DNA of 64,000 bases from Pezicula radicicola (Eukaryota > Ascomycota > Leotiomycetes > Helotiales > Dermateaceae): NCBI GenBank assembly GCA_003008705.1, contig PDUO01000013.1, positions 330,702-394,701 of the forward strand, in the 5' to 3' direction. Shown here in pieces: positions 35,467-46,350 of the stretch (its first letter is position 1; every line of letters starts with the position of its first letter). A program made the position numbers and the translations under genes. Under the pieces are notes generated by a model that was given only the letters and a program-made list of their open reading frames with translations, was not told where the DNA came from and ran no database searches.

Positions 35467-37078
35467 ATGCTTTCAACCGCCAGAATAACCACCAGACAGG
35501 TGGCCTTCCGCAGAATTGCTTCGAGAAGTTGCAATGCCATTCGCCAGTCTTCCACATGGGACAACGTTCCTCAAGGACCCCCAGTAAGTCGACAGCTCCA
35601 TGCTTATTTACCATTCACTAACCATGCGAACAGGATGTAAGTTGTACAAATTGTAGTGCTCCCCCAGATTTAGGCAATTGCTGATTGCACACGCGCTTCC
35701 AGGCTATTTTGGGTATGTTATCTTGTCCTAATAATTTCCTGCTTTTACTCACTGCATTTAGGTATTACCGAGGCTTTCAAGGCAGACACCTTCAAAGAGA
35801 AGATCAACCTAGGTACAGTCGAGCACCCCTTCCTCTCTGCCACGCGAGTGCCGCAATTGACAAGTTCCTGCAGGTGTCGGCGCATACCGTGACGACAAAG
35901 GCCAACCTTACGTCCTCCCATCCGTCAGGACCGCCGAAGACAAGGTCGTAGCTGCAAAACTCAATAAGGAGTACGCTGGAATTACCGGTGTCCCCGAGTT
36001 CACCAAGGCTGCCGCTCTTCTCGCATACGGTCCTGGCTCAAGCGCTCTTGATCGCGTGGTCATCACACAATCCATCTCTGGTACTGGTGCTCTCCGAATT
36101 GGTGGTGCATTCTTCGAGCGATTCTTCCCCTCGAAAACCATTTACATCCCAACACCATCATGGGCAAACCACGCAGCAGTGTTCAAGGACTCAGGCCTCA
36201 AGGTCGAGAAATACAGATACTACAACAAGGACACCATTGGACTTGATTTCGAGGGTATGGTCGCAGATATCAAGGGAGCTCCAAAGGGAAGCCTTTTCTT
36301 GCTCCATGCTTGCGCGCACAACCCAACTGGTGTAGACCCAACCCCCGAGCAATGGAAAGAGATCAGTGATGCTGTCAAGGCTGGTGGTCACTTTGCATTC
36401 TTCGACATGGCGTACCAGGGCTTTGCTTCTGGAAACACAGACAAGGATGCTTTCCCAGTCAGACACTTCGTTGAGCAGGGCCACAACGTTGCTCTTGCTC
36501 AATCGTTTGCCAAGAACATGGTAAATCTCCCTCTATTTTTGACGTTTTCGGGGAACTGACACGATGATTCAGGGTCTGTACGGAGAGCGTGTCGGTGCTT
36601 TCTCCATTGTCTGCGCCAATGCCGATGAGAAGAAGCGTGTTGACTCCCAAGTCAAGATTCTTGTTCGACCTCTTTACTCCAACCCTCCAGTTCACGGTGC
36701 CCGTGTCGCTTCAGAAATTCTCAATGATCCTGCATTAAACAAGCAATGGTTGGGTGAGGTCAAGGGAATGGCCGATCGCATTATTGAGATGAGAGCTCTG
36801 TTGAAGAAGAACCTTGAGGATCTTGGATCTAAGCATGACTGGAGCCACATCACCAGCCAGATTGGCATGTTTGCCTACACTGGTCTTACACCCGAGCAGA
36901 TGGAAACTTTGGCTAAGGAGGTAAGATACACAATTGAGAAAGGAGATTTTCATAGCGTTGCTGACATTATAAATAGCACTCGGTTTACGCAACAAAAGAT
37001 GGCAGAATCTCCGTGGCAGGAATCACATCTGGAAACGTTAAGAGACTCGCGGCGGCAATTCATGCCGTAAAGCCATAA
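35467..37078 (+). CDS. AAT1: Mitochondrial aspartate aminotransferase
   Basis: PLP enzyme interconverting aspartate/2-oxoglutarate and oxaloacetate/glutamate in the malate-aspartate shuttle. I read seven exons: 35467-35583, 35634-35636, 35703-35712, 35762-35812, 35874-36520, 36573-36920 and 36977-37078 (425 aa). The second exon is only GAT and the third only 10 nt; together they restore the conserved string GPPDAILGITEAF. The N-terminus is a mitochondrial presequence ([17 protein letters not shown]). Seen: [46 protein letters not shown], the PLP lysine in [16 protein letters not shown] (about K274), [12 protein letters not shown], and [14 protein letters not shown] near the C-terminus. Confidence 0.94.
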
Positions 37079-37289
37079 ATCTTGGATACTGTCACGGGAT
37101 CATAAAATAGGCATAGAATGGGTTACCGCTAGAAATGAGCACTATCTGAATGGCTAGATATAGATTCCCTACAATGTACTTGTACAAACTACTGTTGCAT
37201 TAATCACAAGCACGTGATAGAAACCGCCCTGTCCACAGTCGAGCAAATGTAAACACAACAACAACAACAACAGTACTTGAACCTCTAAA

Positions 37290-38345
37290 ATGCTACCACC
37301 AATTGAAGATTCAGTGCTACAAAGCAACCCTAAGTTTGCTCTGCTTCATGCCACCCTGTCTAAAAACGTTCTTGACCCTTCTGGCGCAACCAAAAACCAC
37401 CCCGCGCAAAAAGAACGGGAGGCTGTGACAGAAGTATATCCCCATAGCCCTTCCTCCATACCAGGTCAGTCTAACCCGGCATAATAGTCTCTCAAAGTAG
37501 CAAGAGTCCAGGCAGCAAAATCTTGCCTCGTCCAAAGCGCACTCCGCGACCTAGATCTCTCAAGCGCGACGTCATCCAAATCCAAATCCAAACCTCAGCA
37601 AAGCTCATTACCACCGGAGCTTATTGAACTAATTCTCCTTCTCTCCTCTCACCTTTCCACACCAAATCTACATCGCACATCAAAGGCACTTCTCGAAAGC
37701 ACCGAACAATGGGCTACCCTCCCAACATACCTGCCTCAAATCAGCATGTTGGTCTCAGCCCATCTACATACACAAGCCCTAGGCTTAGCACGAATTCTCT
37801 CCCCAACGAGCAATCCCTCTTTTCTGCACCGGCAGATCCCGAAACTGATACCTTCAATGTGCGACTTACAGGCTGAGATCTCAAACAAGAAGCTGGAGTT
37901 GGAAAGACATCGCACAGATCTGGTCAGCATGACCACGACCCTTCTAGGGCTGTATCATATGGCTATTACGTTCATAATACATATTCTTGAGCAGAATAAG
38001 CATGGTGCAATAGCGAGGAACGCCAAAATTCGCGCCGAGTATCTATCTCTATCTGCGCAAAAGGAAGCAGTCGAAGCGAAGATTTTATTTGGGAAAGGAG
38101 AGAAGATGGTTTATACAGAAGAGGTTAAGGGGGCTTTAACGAATTATGTGTTGAATCTGAGGGATGGTAGAGATAGGCTAAAGGAAAAGCGAAGGATGTT
38201 AGAGAAGCAGTTATGGGGCTACGGGGTTGGGAGGGAGGATGCCTTGAAGGAGAAGACTATGAGGGAGATCGCAAGAGTATACGGAGGAATGATGCGAGAA
38301 ATTGAGGAGGTTGGAAGGGATGTGGAAAGATTGAGGGGGAGGTGA
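37290..38345 (+). CDS. Conserved-looking coiled-coil protein, function unknown
   Basis: Exons are 37290-37433 and 37488-38345 (333 aa); the 54 nt intron has a TCTAACC branch point and joins REAVTE to SLKVARVQAAK in frame. The N-terminus MLPPIEDSVLQSNPKFALLH is helical; a Leu-rich helical middle (PPELIELILLLSSHL, ILSPTSNPSFLHRQIPKLI) is followed by coiled-coil helices from about residue 195 (LQAEISNKKLELERHRTDL) to the end (MREIEEVGRDVERLRGR). The pattern of a helical head and long C-terminal coiled coils resembles spindle or kinetochore-associated subunits, including augmin-like proteins, but I cannot assign a family with confidence. Real gene status is well supported by the clean splice and composition. 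Confidence 0.7.
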
Positions 38346-39472
38346 GGCTTTATGTTGATATAACTGCTGATTTGGATGGATATCCTCGCACAGCTGCGAA
38401 ATTCTCCTTTTGAAGGTGGGCACAGTGTGAGACTTGGGAAAACTGTCACTCGTCTCTGATTCGAGGTCGAACTCAAGGTCTATTCAAACCATGGTAAACT
38501 GGCTGCTGGATAATCCATGCAGAAATCCGGATGATGCCCGAGCGGCCCCCAATGTAAGGCGTGCAGCGTTTCTTCGCGTTCTCTTCTCAATGATCATTGC
38601 AATGACCGGTGCTGTATCGAGGCTACTCTCTCGGACAGCCATCGTACGAGCCGATCTGCTTGAGTATCTTCCAGCTAATGCTGCACGGTGTTTGCTTAGT
38701 GGCATCAAGTGCAGAAAGGCCTGTATGCACATCCTAGGATCTCCTCAAGGCTCCCTCTTCAAGCATCGAGTCAAGTCTTCTATTCGCTGCAGGAAGTCCC
38801 GTGAATGTGTATCCTTCCCGTCATCGGCTGACTATCGTTTTCATGACTGGAAGGCCACCTCCATGAAAGCGTATATAAAAATGCGCAGATCACTTTTTTT
38901 TTTTCATAACCCTAAGCTGATAGAAATTTCTTATGCTTTCTTATAATTGAAATTAGAAAGTTATTATTAAAGCTTTCTTAATTTGTAGCATTGGTGTTTT
39001 CAGTCTAATGGGGGCAAATCGTGCTGACGCTGAGTGAGCGATAGATCATCCAATAGGTGAGACTTCCAGTACTTTCACAAGTGCGGCTGAGTTATGTACC
39101 ACCACCACCCGAAATCTTCAGCTGGACTGTTATGAGCACAACGATTCTCAGCACCCGGATACTTGGTGCTGAGCCCGTAAGACGCTCGAACCAATGCAGC
39201 TTATCATCACCACCCCTCCACGAATTCAAACCTTGTCTGGAAAGCTCATTGCTACAGGTCATACCGACGATTTCCAGGCCCCCAATAGCCTAGTTGTATT
39301 GGGCATAGGCATGCTCCAGGTGACTGGTGCGTCGACAACTGTGCAGGCCTCGGGGAATCCTTGACAGAAGCTTACACAGTTAAGAACATTGTCTTCCCCT
39401 CGCTCAGCCTGGAACTCTTTACAATGTCTCCCCAAAACTCATCCTCTCGATTTGACTAGAACATTTCACAAA
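38346..39472. other. Intergenic region
   Basis: ORFs on both strands around 38434-38946 overlap and neither is recognised. A 9 bp perfect hairpin (CTCAGCACC at 39147 with GGTGCTGAG at 39165) is present; no terminator or RNA function is implied. Confidence 0.4.
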
Positions 39473-40663
39473 ATGGTTCTAGCAACGTTCTCCCTTTGGC
39501 AGGCTGTACTCATTGCTTTTGTTACTGCCGTAGAATGGGATGGCCCGAAGCCCACAACATCTGGATTAATAACCAGTGGCCCGGCTCCTCGGGCCACTGA
39601 TGCTCCAGATTTAAGGAAACGAGATGCATGGCCAGCAAGTTTCTGCGGGTTTGTGGGGGCCAGTTCAGGTAGTTTCCAGAAGTCTGATATTCCAAGATTT
39701 TGAGCACTGACCGGACGTAGAATTGGCCGTCAGTTGTTCGCAGCACAGCTCTTGTGTATGGAACACCGATTGGTTTGTGGTGGGATGCTGTGCTACAGCC
39801 AGCAGAGACTGTCTATTCTTCACATCTTGTATCGATGATACATCTCCATCAACGGCCGCCGATGACAGTCTTGTCTTCACTTGCCGCGGAACGAAGACCT
39901 GCTATCAGAACAATTATCCTTCAAATTACAGGCAATGGGCAAGTTTGAAATTGCCCTGTAGAGACAAAGACACTTGCTAATATCATTTTAGGGTTGCGGT
40001 TACAATGCTACCTTCATTGCCCTTACCTATAGCAATATGAGCGTAGGCGCTGCAACGATTCAACAAGCCTTTATAGGCACCGCAGAATTAGCCGACGTTA
40101 CAACCGTCACAACCACTGCTTCGCCTACTTCAACCAGCACTAGCCAGAATAGTAAAACAAGCACAGGTACTATTGTTGGCGCTGCTGTTGGCGGCGCTGC
40201 AATTCTGGTAATAGGTGGTTTGATTCTTGCCTGGCTGCTCCTCCGCCGCAAGAAGAATAACATTACGCCGGGAAACAATACAATGTCACAACCAACGAGC
40301 CCGTCTATGAGCAACCCGGCGATGGCTCCCCAAAATATGATGGGATTCCACCATTCTTCTGCCGGGTACTTTCCCAAAGATCAAAATATTCCACATTCAG
40401 GGACAGGGACAGTACATTCCCATGACAACACGCTGCACTCTGATTCCAATTGGTCGCAACCTACCCAATTTGGCTCTGGAAGTCATACATCTTACCATAC
40501 TTACAGTCCTCCTCACTCTCCACCCAGGCCACCACAATCACCGGGCCCTCGTGAAATGGACGGGAATAACGCCGAGATGTTTGATATGGTTCGGAAACCG
40601 GTTCCAATACGTTCGAATTCGGCAAATAACGTACCATCGTACGCGTCCCCGTCTGCGCATTGA
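39473..40663 (+). CDS. Single-pass membrane protein with secreted Cys domain and Ser/Thr stalk
   Basis: Exons are 39473-39668, 39721-39938 and 39992-40663 (361 aa). The second intron starts with GC, not GT (GG|GCAAGT ... TGCTAAT ... TTTTAG); no GT donor nearby gives a frame-keeping product. A signal peptide (MVLATFSLWQAVLIAFVTAV) leads a small extracellular domain with about ten cysteines (CVWNTDWFVVGCC, CLFFTSCIDD, TCRGTKTCYQNN, WGCGYNATF). A Thr/Ser stalk, a membrane helix at about residues 196-222 (TIVGAAVGGAAILVIGGLIL) with a basic stop RRKKNN, and a disordered Pro/His/Ser-rich cytosolic tail follow. The architecture is that of fungal surface sensors or mucin-like proteins; a sensor role is inference. 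Confidence 0.78.
39939..39991 (+). other. GC-AG intron
   Basis: 53 nt, donor GCAAGT, branch point TGCTAAT, acceptor TTTTAG, phase 0. Joins NYRQW to GCGYNAT. Confidence 0.65.
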
Positions 40664-41619
40664 AAATCTCAACTAGAGTTCATGTTTTCTATGGTTAAGG
40701 AGTTTGTAGGTATTGGACGGGCATGGCGTTAAGAAATAAAAAATCGTCGATTTATGAAATAATGAGTAACCCTAAGGGACGTCGTCCTCACTATCAGTTT
40801 TGTTGGACTAAGGTCCTCTAAAATAGCAGGCAGGCCTGTATTCGTAATCTAGCGCAATCTTCCATTAGTGTGAAATGAGAATAGCATTGCTATAGCAAAT
40901 ATACGGATTGCTCAATGCTTTACAATAAACAAATGTTCATCTTAGTTGCACATTCTCTTATGTGCCTAGATTCCAAAGCGTGATACACAATGCTCCTCGG
41001 AATTTATCCAAAGGGGAGATCACTGACTTACTAACTCTCATCTCAATTTCTCTGCAGCTTTCAGCACGTCATCTAAGATTTACTCTAGAGTCAATCTCTT
41101 ATGTAGTCCAAAATGGCGCTATCAATATTCCAACTAAAAAGTGATGTTACGGCCTTTGGATTCGTGCCGTCTATTGCAAAATAGGTATTGCAAGCACAAT
41201 CCAACCCATAAAAGGATCACTCGCTCTATATTCCATGATCTCTTTTATTTAGTGGTCCAAGCTAACTCATATAAACCAGCATTCTCACCTAAATTATGGA
41301 GAAGGAGAATTTCACCTTTCAGTAATACCAAGACAGAAAACGAAAGCCTCAGCATTCAACTTACTTGACAGAATTCAACGTCATAAAATCCGCTCCAAAC
41401 CATAGCTTTACAAAATTCATATATATATATATATATCTATGCCGTATGAGGACTTCTGCAAATCATAAATAGACAGCGCTCTATCAACACTTTAAGAAAT
41501 ATTTATACAGAAAGAAGACTATGATAGTCTAACAGACCAGGCTGCCAATAGAAAAGAATCACACCCCATATCATCATACACCCCCCATCTCTACAACCTG
41601 TCCATAATCACTAATAAAA
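40664..41619. other. Intergenic region with AT microsatellite
   Basis: No gene seen. (AT)n of about 18 bases near 41420-41437. Confidence 0.45.
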
Positions 41620-42202
41620 TCATGCCTTGAATTCTAACACAAAAACAAAAGATTAGCTATGAGCATTCATGATATAGAGAACAAATACATACTCAAGCAC
41701 TTAGAACCAGGAGGACAAGCTGCTGGATTGAAAACACTGTCGATTGCCCAACCAGGAACACCGCCAGTAATGATCTCAGGGCCTGGTCCTCCACACTTGC
41801 GACCTGTGATAACACCAGCTGGAACTGCAGAGCCTCCAGCAACCGAATTGCAACCTGCGTGGTCGTTCATATAATCTACCACAGCTCTGTCCGTAAATGG
41901 GGAGTTAGCAATTGCTTCTTCTATAGGGGATTTGGAGGTGTTGCTCCCGAAACATGTCTCGAGAGAAAACGTCTTGAAAGAGGAACTCCTCTTAAAATAC
42001 TCCCGAATGGGAATGAAAGTGCTCTCCCTATACGTACTGTGGACTAGCTGCGGCTGCATCTGTTAATGGGTAGGCGCAGAGCCCGTAGGTGGAATCGGTC
42101 GGGGTGACTGGTGGGGTGCAAGAGGTTGGGAGTGCGGCCATGACGCCGTTCATGGCAAGGATGGTGAAAAATGGCGAAAGATGTAATGGTGGTTGAGAAC
42201 AT
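41620..42202 (-). CDS. Small secreted six-cysteine protein, signal peptide possibly frameshifted
   Basis: Exons are 42153(or 42202)-42038, 41886-41693 and 41633-41620. From the in-frame ATG at 42153 the product is 107 aa: MNGVMAALPTSCTPP, then GLCAYPLTD, DYMNDHAGCNSVAGG, GRKCGGPGPE, GWAIDSVFNPAACPPGSKC and a short end KFKA. The 151 nt intron has a TTGCTAAC branch point; the 59 nt intron has TAGCTAATC. Upstream, an ATG at 42202 starts MFSTTITSFAIF, which would make a textbook signal peptide with TILAMNGVMAA if a run of five T (minus strand, 42167-42171) were four. As written the two parts are in different frames. Not a family I recognise; effector-like by size and cysteines only. Confidence 0.6.
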
Positions 42203-43945
42203 ATTTGCTGTCCTTTTTTGTTGCTGGGTTTGAAAAGGACTAATCTTCTGTGATTAGTTTTGTGGGACGCGGGTTTGAAATGTGAGGTGCTGTTACCTTG
42301 AGATTTGTTTGGAGTCTTTTTTAAGAGATTGGTATGAAGTGTTCACAGAACTACTTTTGAAGTGATGAGAATTGTTGATTATATGTTGAATGATTGATAT
42401 GATGTGGAATGATGAGCTTTTCCCTCGGGATACATCCTTCTTTATATACAAATCTCCTCGTATTCAGAAGTTTATTACCCCAGCACACAAATTATGGGGC
42501 TACCATTTACAATAGGCTTAATTAGCATCTCTTATCGCTTCAATTCAGCAGACGAAATCGCTTCAGAAGAGGAGAGCTTCCTCGGCGCACATAGCGACCG
42601 TGTCGAAAGTAAGTTCTAGCAAGGCAGCTTTCGTCGCTTGGCAAATGTTTAGCGAGCAATAGGATGATGGCTTAGCTTCAACAAGGAAACTTGAAACAAC
42701 CATGGATGGGTCGGATTCCGTACCATATTTAACCTTAATCCATCTGTGATCCTTCAGCGAACATAAATGCTCATCTGACGTCATTGCATAACTTGGCGTT
42801 ATTGATTACTAACTCAATCGAACTGTGTGACTAGCAGCTAAGATGGATACGGGGTTTCTTGGCGAATCCTCCTCCATTGATCAACTGTGGTTCGTATAGG
42901 TACGAACAATGGCAAGTCCTGCCCGATTGTAGACCTGATTCCTAGTACATAGGCTTGATCCTCTGCGGAACTTTGACTTTTATCACGCTGTACGAAGTAC
43001 TTTAACTGAATCTTTTGTTATGCTGAGTAGATTTGTTTTTGAAGCTTAAATGCTGCCTTCGATAATGCTCTGCATATAGATTAGAAACTCGACTTATACT
43101 TTCTGCATTGTAGGTAGCAGTACCGAAAATGCCACTTAGTTCGCCAAAGACTTTTTGAAAATAGTTTCCGAGTTCTGGGAGAGCAGAGGGAATGAAATTC
43201 CTTAAGACGGACATTTAGCTTTTTAAATTATGTCGTTGCGACAAAAAATACAGGGTTCAAGATATAGGGTAAGCACGCAGCAGATATAGCTCTTTGGTTG
43301 CTCTAAAAATTTGGCATTGGGGTGTATTAGCAAGGACCAATTAATCGCTTACGGTAAGATGCTTTAAATCAACTCTACAGAGTTGAATAGCAGTTCGAAT
43401 TCACTCGAGTCGATTTGATACGAGCATATCTGGATTTCCTTGTACGTAGTTTTTGGAAGCATAAATCTTTTCTGGAATTACTGGAGAAATACCAATCAAA
43501 TTGCAAAAACTAACAATGCTATAGTCCTATGTAGTAATACTATATTCTCGTATAATAGTCTTTAGAACCTACAGGTTCCTACTCAAAACATAACGAATTA
43601 TTTTGTTAAATGGTTACAAGGAGCAACATATAGTGTAGGCAAAGATTGTATTCTGTATTCTATGTTCTGTAAAGAGCAAAGAGAGCTCAAGGATGTAGGT
43701 AAGCGAGGTCAAAATATGCGAATGTAATCACATGACTGTTCGGTTCAGCATAATTGAAGAGTAGGATATTCGAGATGCAGAAGAAAAGACTAGGTAGGTA
43801 GTACAGGTAAGTCTAAAACTTTTATATTGTGTCTCCTAGATTCCCACTCTTAATTTTATGGCAATAAAGGGAAGGTCGCTTCACCGAGGTTCCGGTTTGA
43901 TTTATCAGCAGCTTTGTAAAGTCGCACGTCATGTTTCATCTGCCA

Positions 43946-43975
43946 GTCGGCCGTTGAATGGTCGGCCGTTGAATG
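43946..43975 (+). repeat. 15-base tandem direct repeat
   Basis: GTCGGCCGTTGAATG occurs twice head to tail, six bases before the left end of the inverted-repeat element. Confidence 0.7.
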
Positions 43976-43980
43976 CATGG

Positions 43981-44384
43981 AGGGGTGGTGCAAACGCGCT
44001 CATGAATCACTTAATTCATGAATCGGTTGTAGATTTAGTAAAGTAGAGATTGTCTTTATTAAATTTAGTAGACAACCTATAACTATAGGGTACGCAACCT
44101 GTAATTTTAGGGTATACAACTTATAATTTTAAGGCATATAACTATAATTCTAGAGTATATAGCCTATAATTTAATAGGAGGTCATTATATTTAGAAATAA
44201 GGAGTAATTTATATATACCTTAAGGATATACTCTCTAATTATATTCTTTTTTATTTAGATAGTAAAATTATAAGAGGGGTGTTACTATTAATTCAACTCT
44301 TAATTCTAGTAGTTGCCTCGACGGATTCATTTGGCCGAGATTTATGAATTTAAGCGATTCATGAGTGCGTCGGCACAGAGGGGT
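43981..44384. mobile_element. MITE-like element with about 40 bp terminal inverted repeats
   Basis: The left end (43989-44024) reads GTGCAAACGCGCTCATGAAT then CACTTAATTCATGAATC. The right end (44339-44376), read on the other strand, is GTGCCGACGCACTCATGAAT then CGCTTAAATTCATAAATC. They match at about 32 of 38 positions with one gap. The interior is about 300 bases, very AT-rich and has no ORF. No clear target-site duplication is visible, though TA follows the right GGGG. A non-autonomous DNA transposon remnant is the best reading. Confidence 0.55.
44069..44177 (+). repeat. Degenerate tandem repeat, period about 22
   Basis: Five imperfect copies around the unit ACAACCTATAATTTTAGGGT inside the inverted-repeat element: examples CAACCTGTAATTTTAGGGTA, CAACTTATAATTTTAAGGCA and TAACTATAATTCTAGAGTAT. 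Confidence 0.6.
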
Positions 44385-44526
44385 ACTTCCGATACCTAGG
44401 TTCATGCTTCAAGCACAGCTTCATACAATAAATATCAAGTGCATCCTCCTTTTTTTGCAAACCAATTCCTCATTTCTCCCTCGTAATCAATAAAGAACTT
44501 CATTTTCTCCAGCTATAAACACGACA

Positions 44527-45702
44527 ATGGCACCTACACACCCCAAGATCATCTTTGGAACCGCTGGTATGGCAGCATTCTCCCTAGAAATGATTCAAGA
44601 AGTAGATACTATCCTTCAGAAGTATGATGTGAAGGATCTTGATACTGCTGCTCTCTACGTACGTCCTGTTCCTTTCAAATTCTCTCTAGGTTTTCAATTC
44701 CCAGACACCACTGGCAAATACTGAGTTGGGGCACAGGGAGGGAGTGAGGCTACCATCGGGAAGCATGGTTGGTCGAAGAAATACACCATTCATACAAAGG
44801 CACCTGGATTCGCCCCTGGAGCTATGAGTAAACAGGGTGTTCTAGCTGGAGCAGAGAAGAGTCTAAAAGAATTGGGTGTCGATAGTGTATGTATCAGCCA
44901 TGCAGAATGTGAGATATGTAACTAACCACTTTCTGTTACTAGGTCGAGACGTACTTTCTCCATGCCCCAGATCCAAACGTCCCAATTACAGAAACCCTCT
45001 CCGCAATTCAAGAACTCTACGCCGCAGGAAAGTTCAAGCACGTACGTTCTCCACACTTGTCTCTCTGCCCCTCAACAATTCTATTATCCTTATAACTTAC
45101 ACCGAAACATACAGTTCGGACTCTCCAACTTTAAACCAGATGCGGTCCAAGAAATTTACGACATTCAAAAAGCAGCAGGTTCTGTTCTCCCAACTGTCTT
45201 TCAAGGAAATTACAATGCAGTTTCCCGTCACATTGAAAAGGACCTCTTTCCCCTCCTACACAAGTTAAAGATTGCCTTCTACGCATACTCCCCCATCGCT
45301 GGAGGATTCCTCGTAAAAACCTCAGCCAACCTTCGAGCTGGACAAGATGAAGGAAGATTCGGATCAAACTCTCGAGTTGGTGGAATGTATACAACTATGT
45401 ATGGAAAGGAAAGTTTGTATGAGGGATTAGATGAGTGGGAGGGTATTGCAAAGGGGTTAGGAATTAGTAAGGCTGCTTTGGCTTACCGTTGGGTTACTTA
45501 TAATAGTGCTCTGAAGGTGGAGAATGGGGATGCAATTATTATTGGTGCTAGTAAGAGTAGTCAGGTTGAGGATACTTTAAAGGCTATTGGTGAGGGACCG
45601 CTTGATAAGGAGACGGTGGATAAGATTAATGGGATTTGGAAGAAGGTTGAGAAGGATGCTCCTTTGGATAACTATAATAGTTATGCTGGGTTGGCGAAGT
45701 AG
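44527..45702 (+). CDS. Aldo-keto reductase, AKR7 (aflatoxin aldehyde reductase) type
   Basis: NADPH-dependent cytosolic reductase of aldehydes. Exons are 44527-44658, 44737-44886, 44943-45041 and 45115-45702 (322 aa). Family landmarks spliced across introns: IIFGTAGMA, LDTAALY followed by GGSEATIG (catalytic Asp/Tyr), the lysine in IHTKAPG, the histidine in ETYFLHAPD, KFKHFGLSNFKP, VFQGNYNAVSR, YSPIAGGFL and the cofactor-binding IIIGASKSSQ. The string AALYGGSEATIG is characteristic of the AKR7 group. The gene starts 140 bases after the inverted-repeat element, so its promoter may overlap repeat DNA. Confidence 0.92.
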
Positions 45703-46350
45703 AAAGCTCCTAGGCTGGACACTGACGAACTTGGATTGCTAGAGAAGCCTGCAGTATATACAATAGAGACGAGAATTTAAAGCTATGAAGTTATGCTATG
45801 ATTGTCAGATTCGAGAACTGTACTGCTAACAATAAAGGGACTAGTGCGTTTGGAAAAGGAATAGGACATGGTCGGAGGTCGATTCCAACTATTCATAGAA
45901 GGGTGCATACTTAAATGATGGATATTTATGCGGATTTAGTTAATGTTTCAAGTGAGCACATCCAACCCTTAAGGTACTATGCCTTTGAATGGTGCTCAAT
46001 AGGCTGTCTACTAGCAAAATAGTTCTAAAGAACTGAAAATCATTGACTTGTTTGCCTTCTCTCTCCCCACCCTGTCTCTCTTTGTTTCTTTTCCTTTTGT
46101 TCTTCGAAGATTTTGATTTTCTTTTAGACAATTACAGTAACACTCTGCCTTTGGATTTTTTTATATAAATTATTTTGACTTTCTTGAGGTTTGAAGTTTT
46201 TATTATTATGTTGAATAGAGGTGTTGTTGATGACAAGAGCTTTGTTCTTGCCTTGCTAAGCGACGTGAGCCGTTGAAGTGGTTGTGGCAAGGCCGGCCTG
46301 GAATTTCTGTATTCAACACAACTATGAGAGCATATTTAAAAATTCCTGTC
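45703..46350. other. Convergent intergenic region
   Basis: No supportable feature. Confidence 0.45.

Larger units (their letters stand above)
42203..44526. other. 2.3 kb AT-rich gene-poor region with repeats
   Basis: Minus-strand ORFs at 42563-42784 (73 aa) and 43002-43214 (70 aa) are unrecognised and not called. The right half holds the inverted-repeat element, a tandem repeat and a 15-base direct repeat. Confidence 0.5.

Noticed and set aside
38434..38946. 170-codon + strand ORF and overlapping 82-codon - strand ORF
   Set aside because: Both are open over the same stretch with no recognisable motif; the + ORF depends on a non-ATG start, and the region ends in a T run.
43002..43214. 70-codon minus-strand ORF in AT-rich DNA
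   Set aside because: No family resemblance, and it lies in decayed repeat-like sequence.
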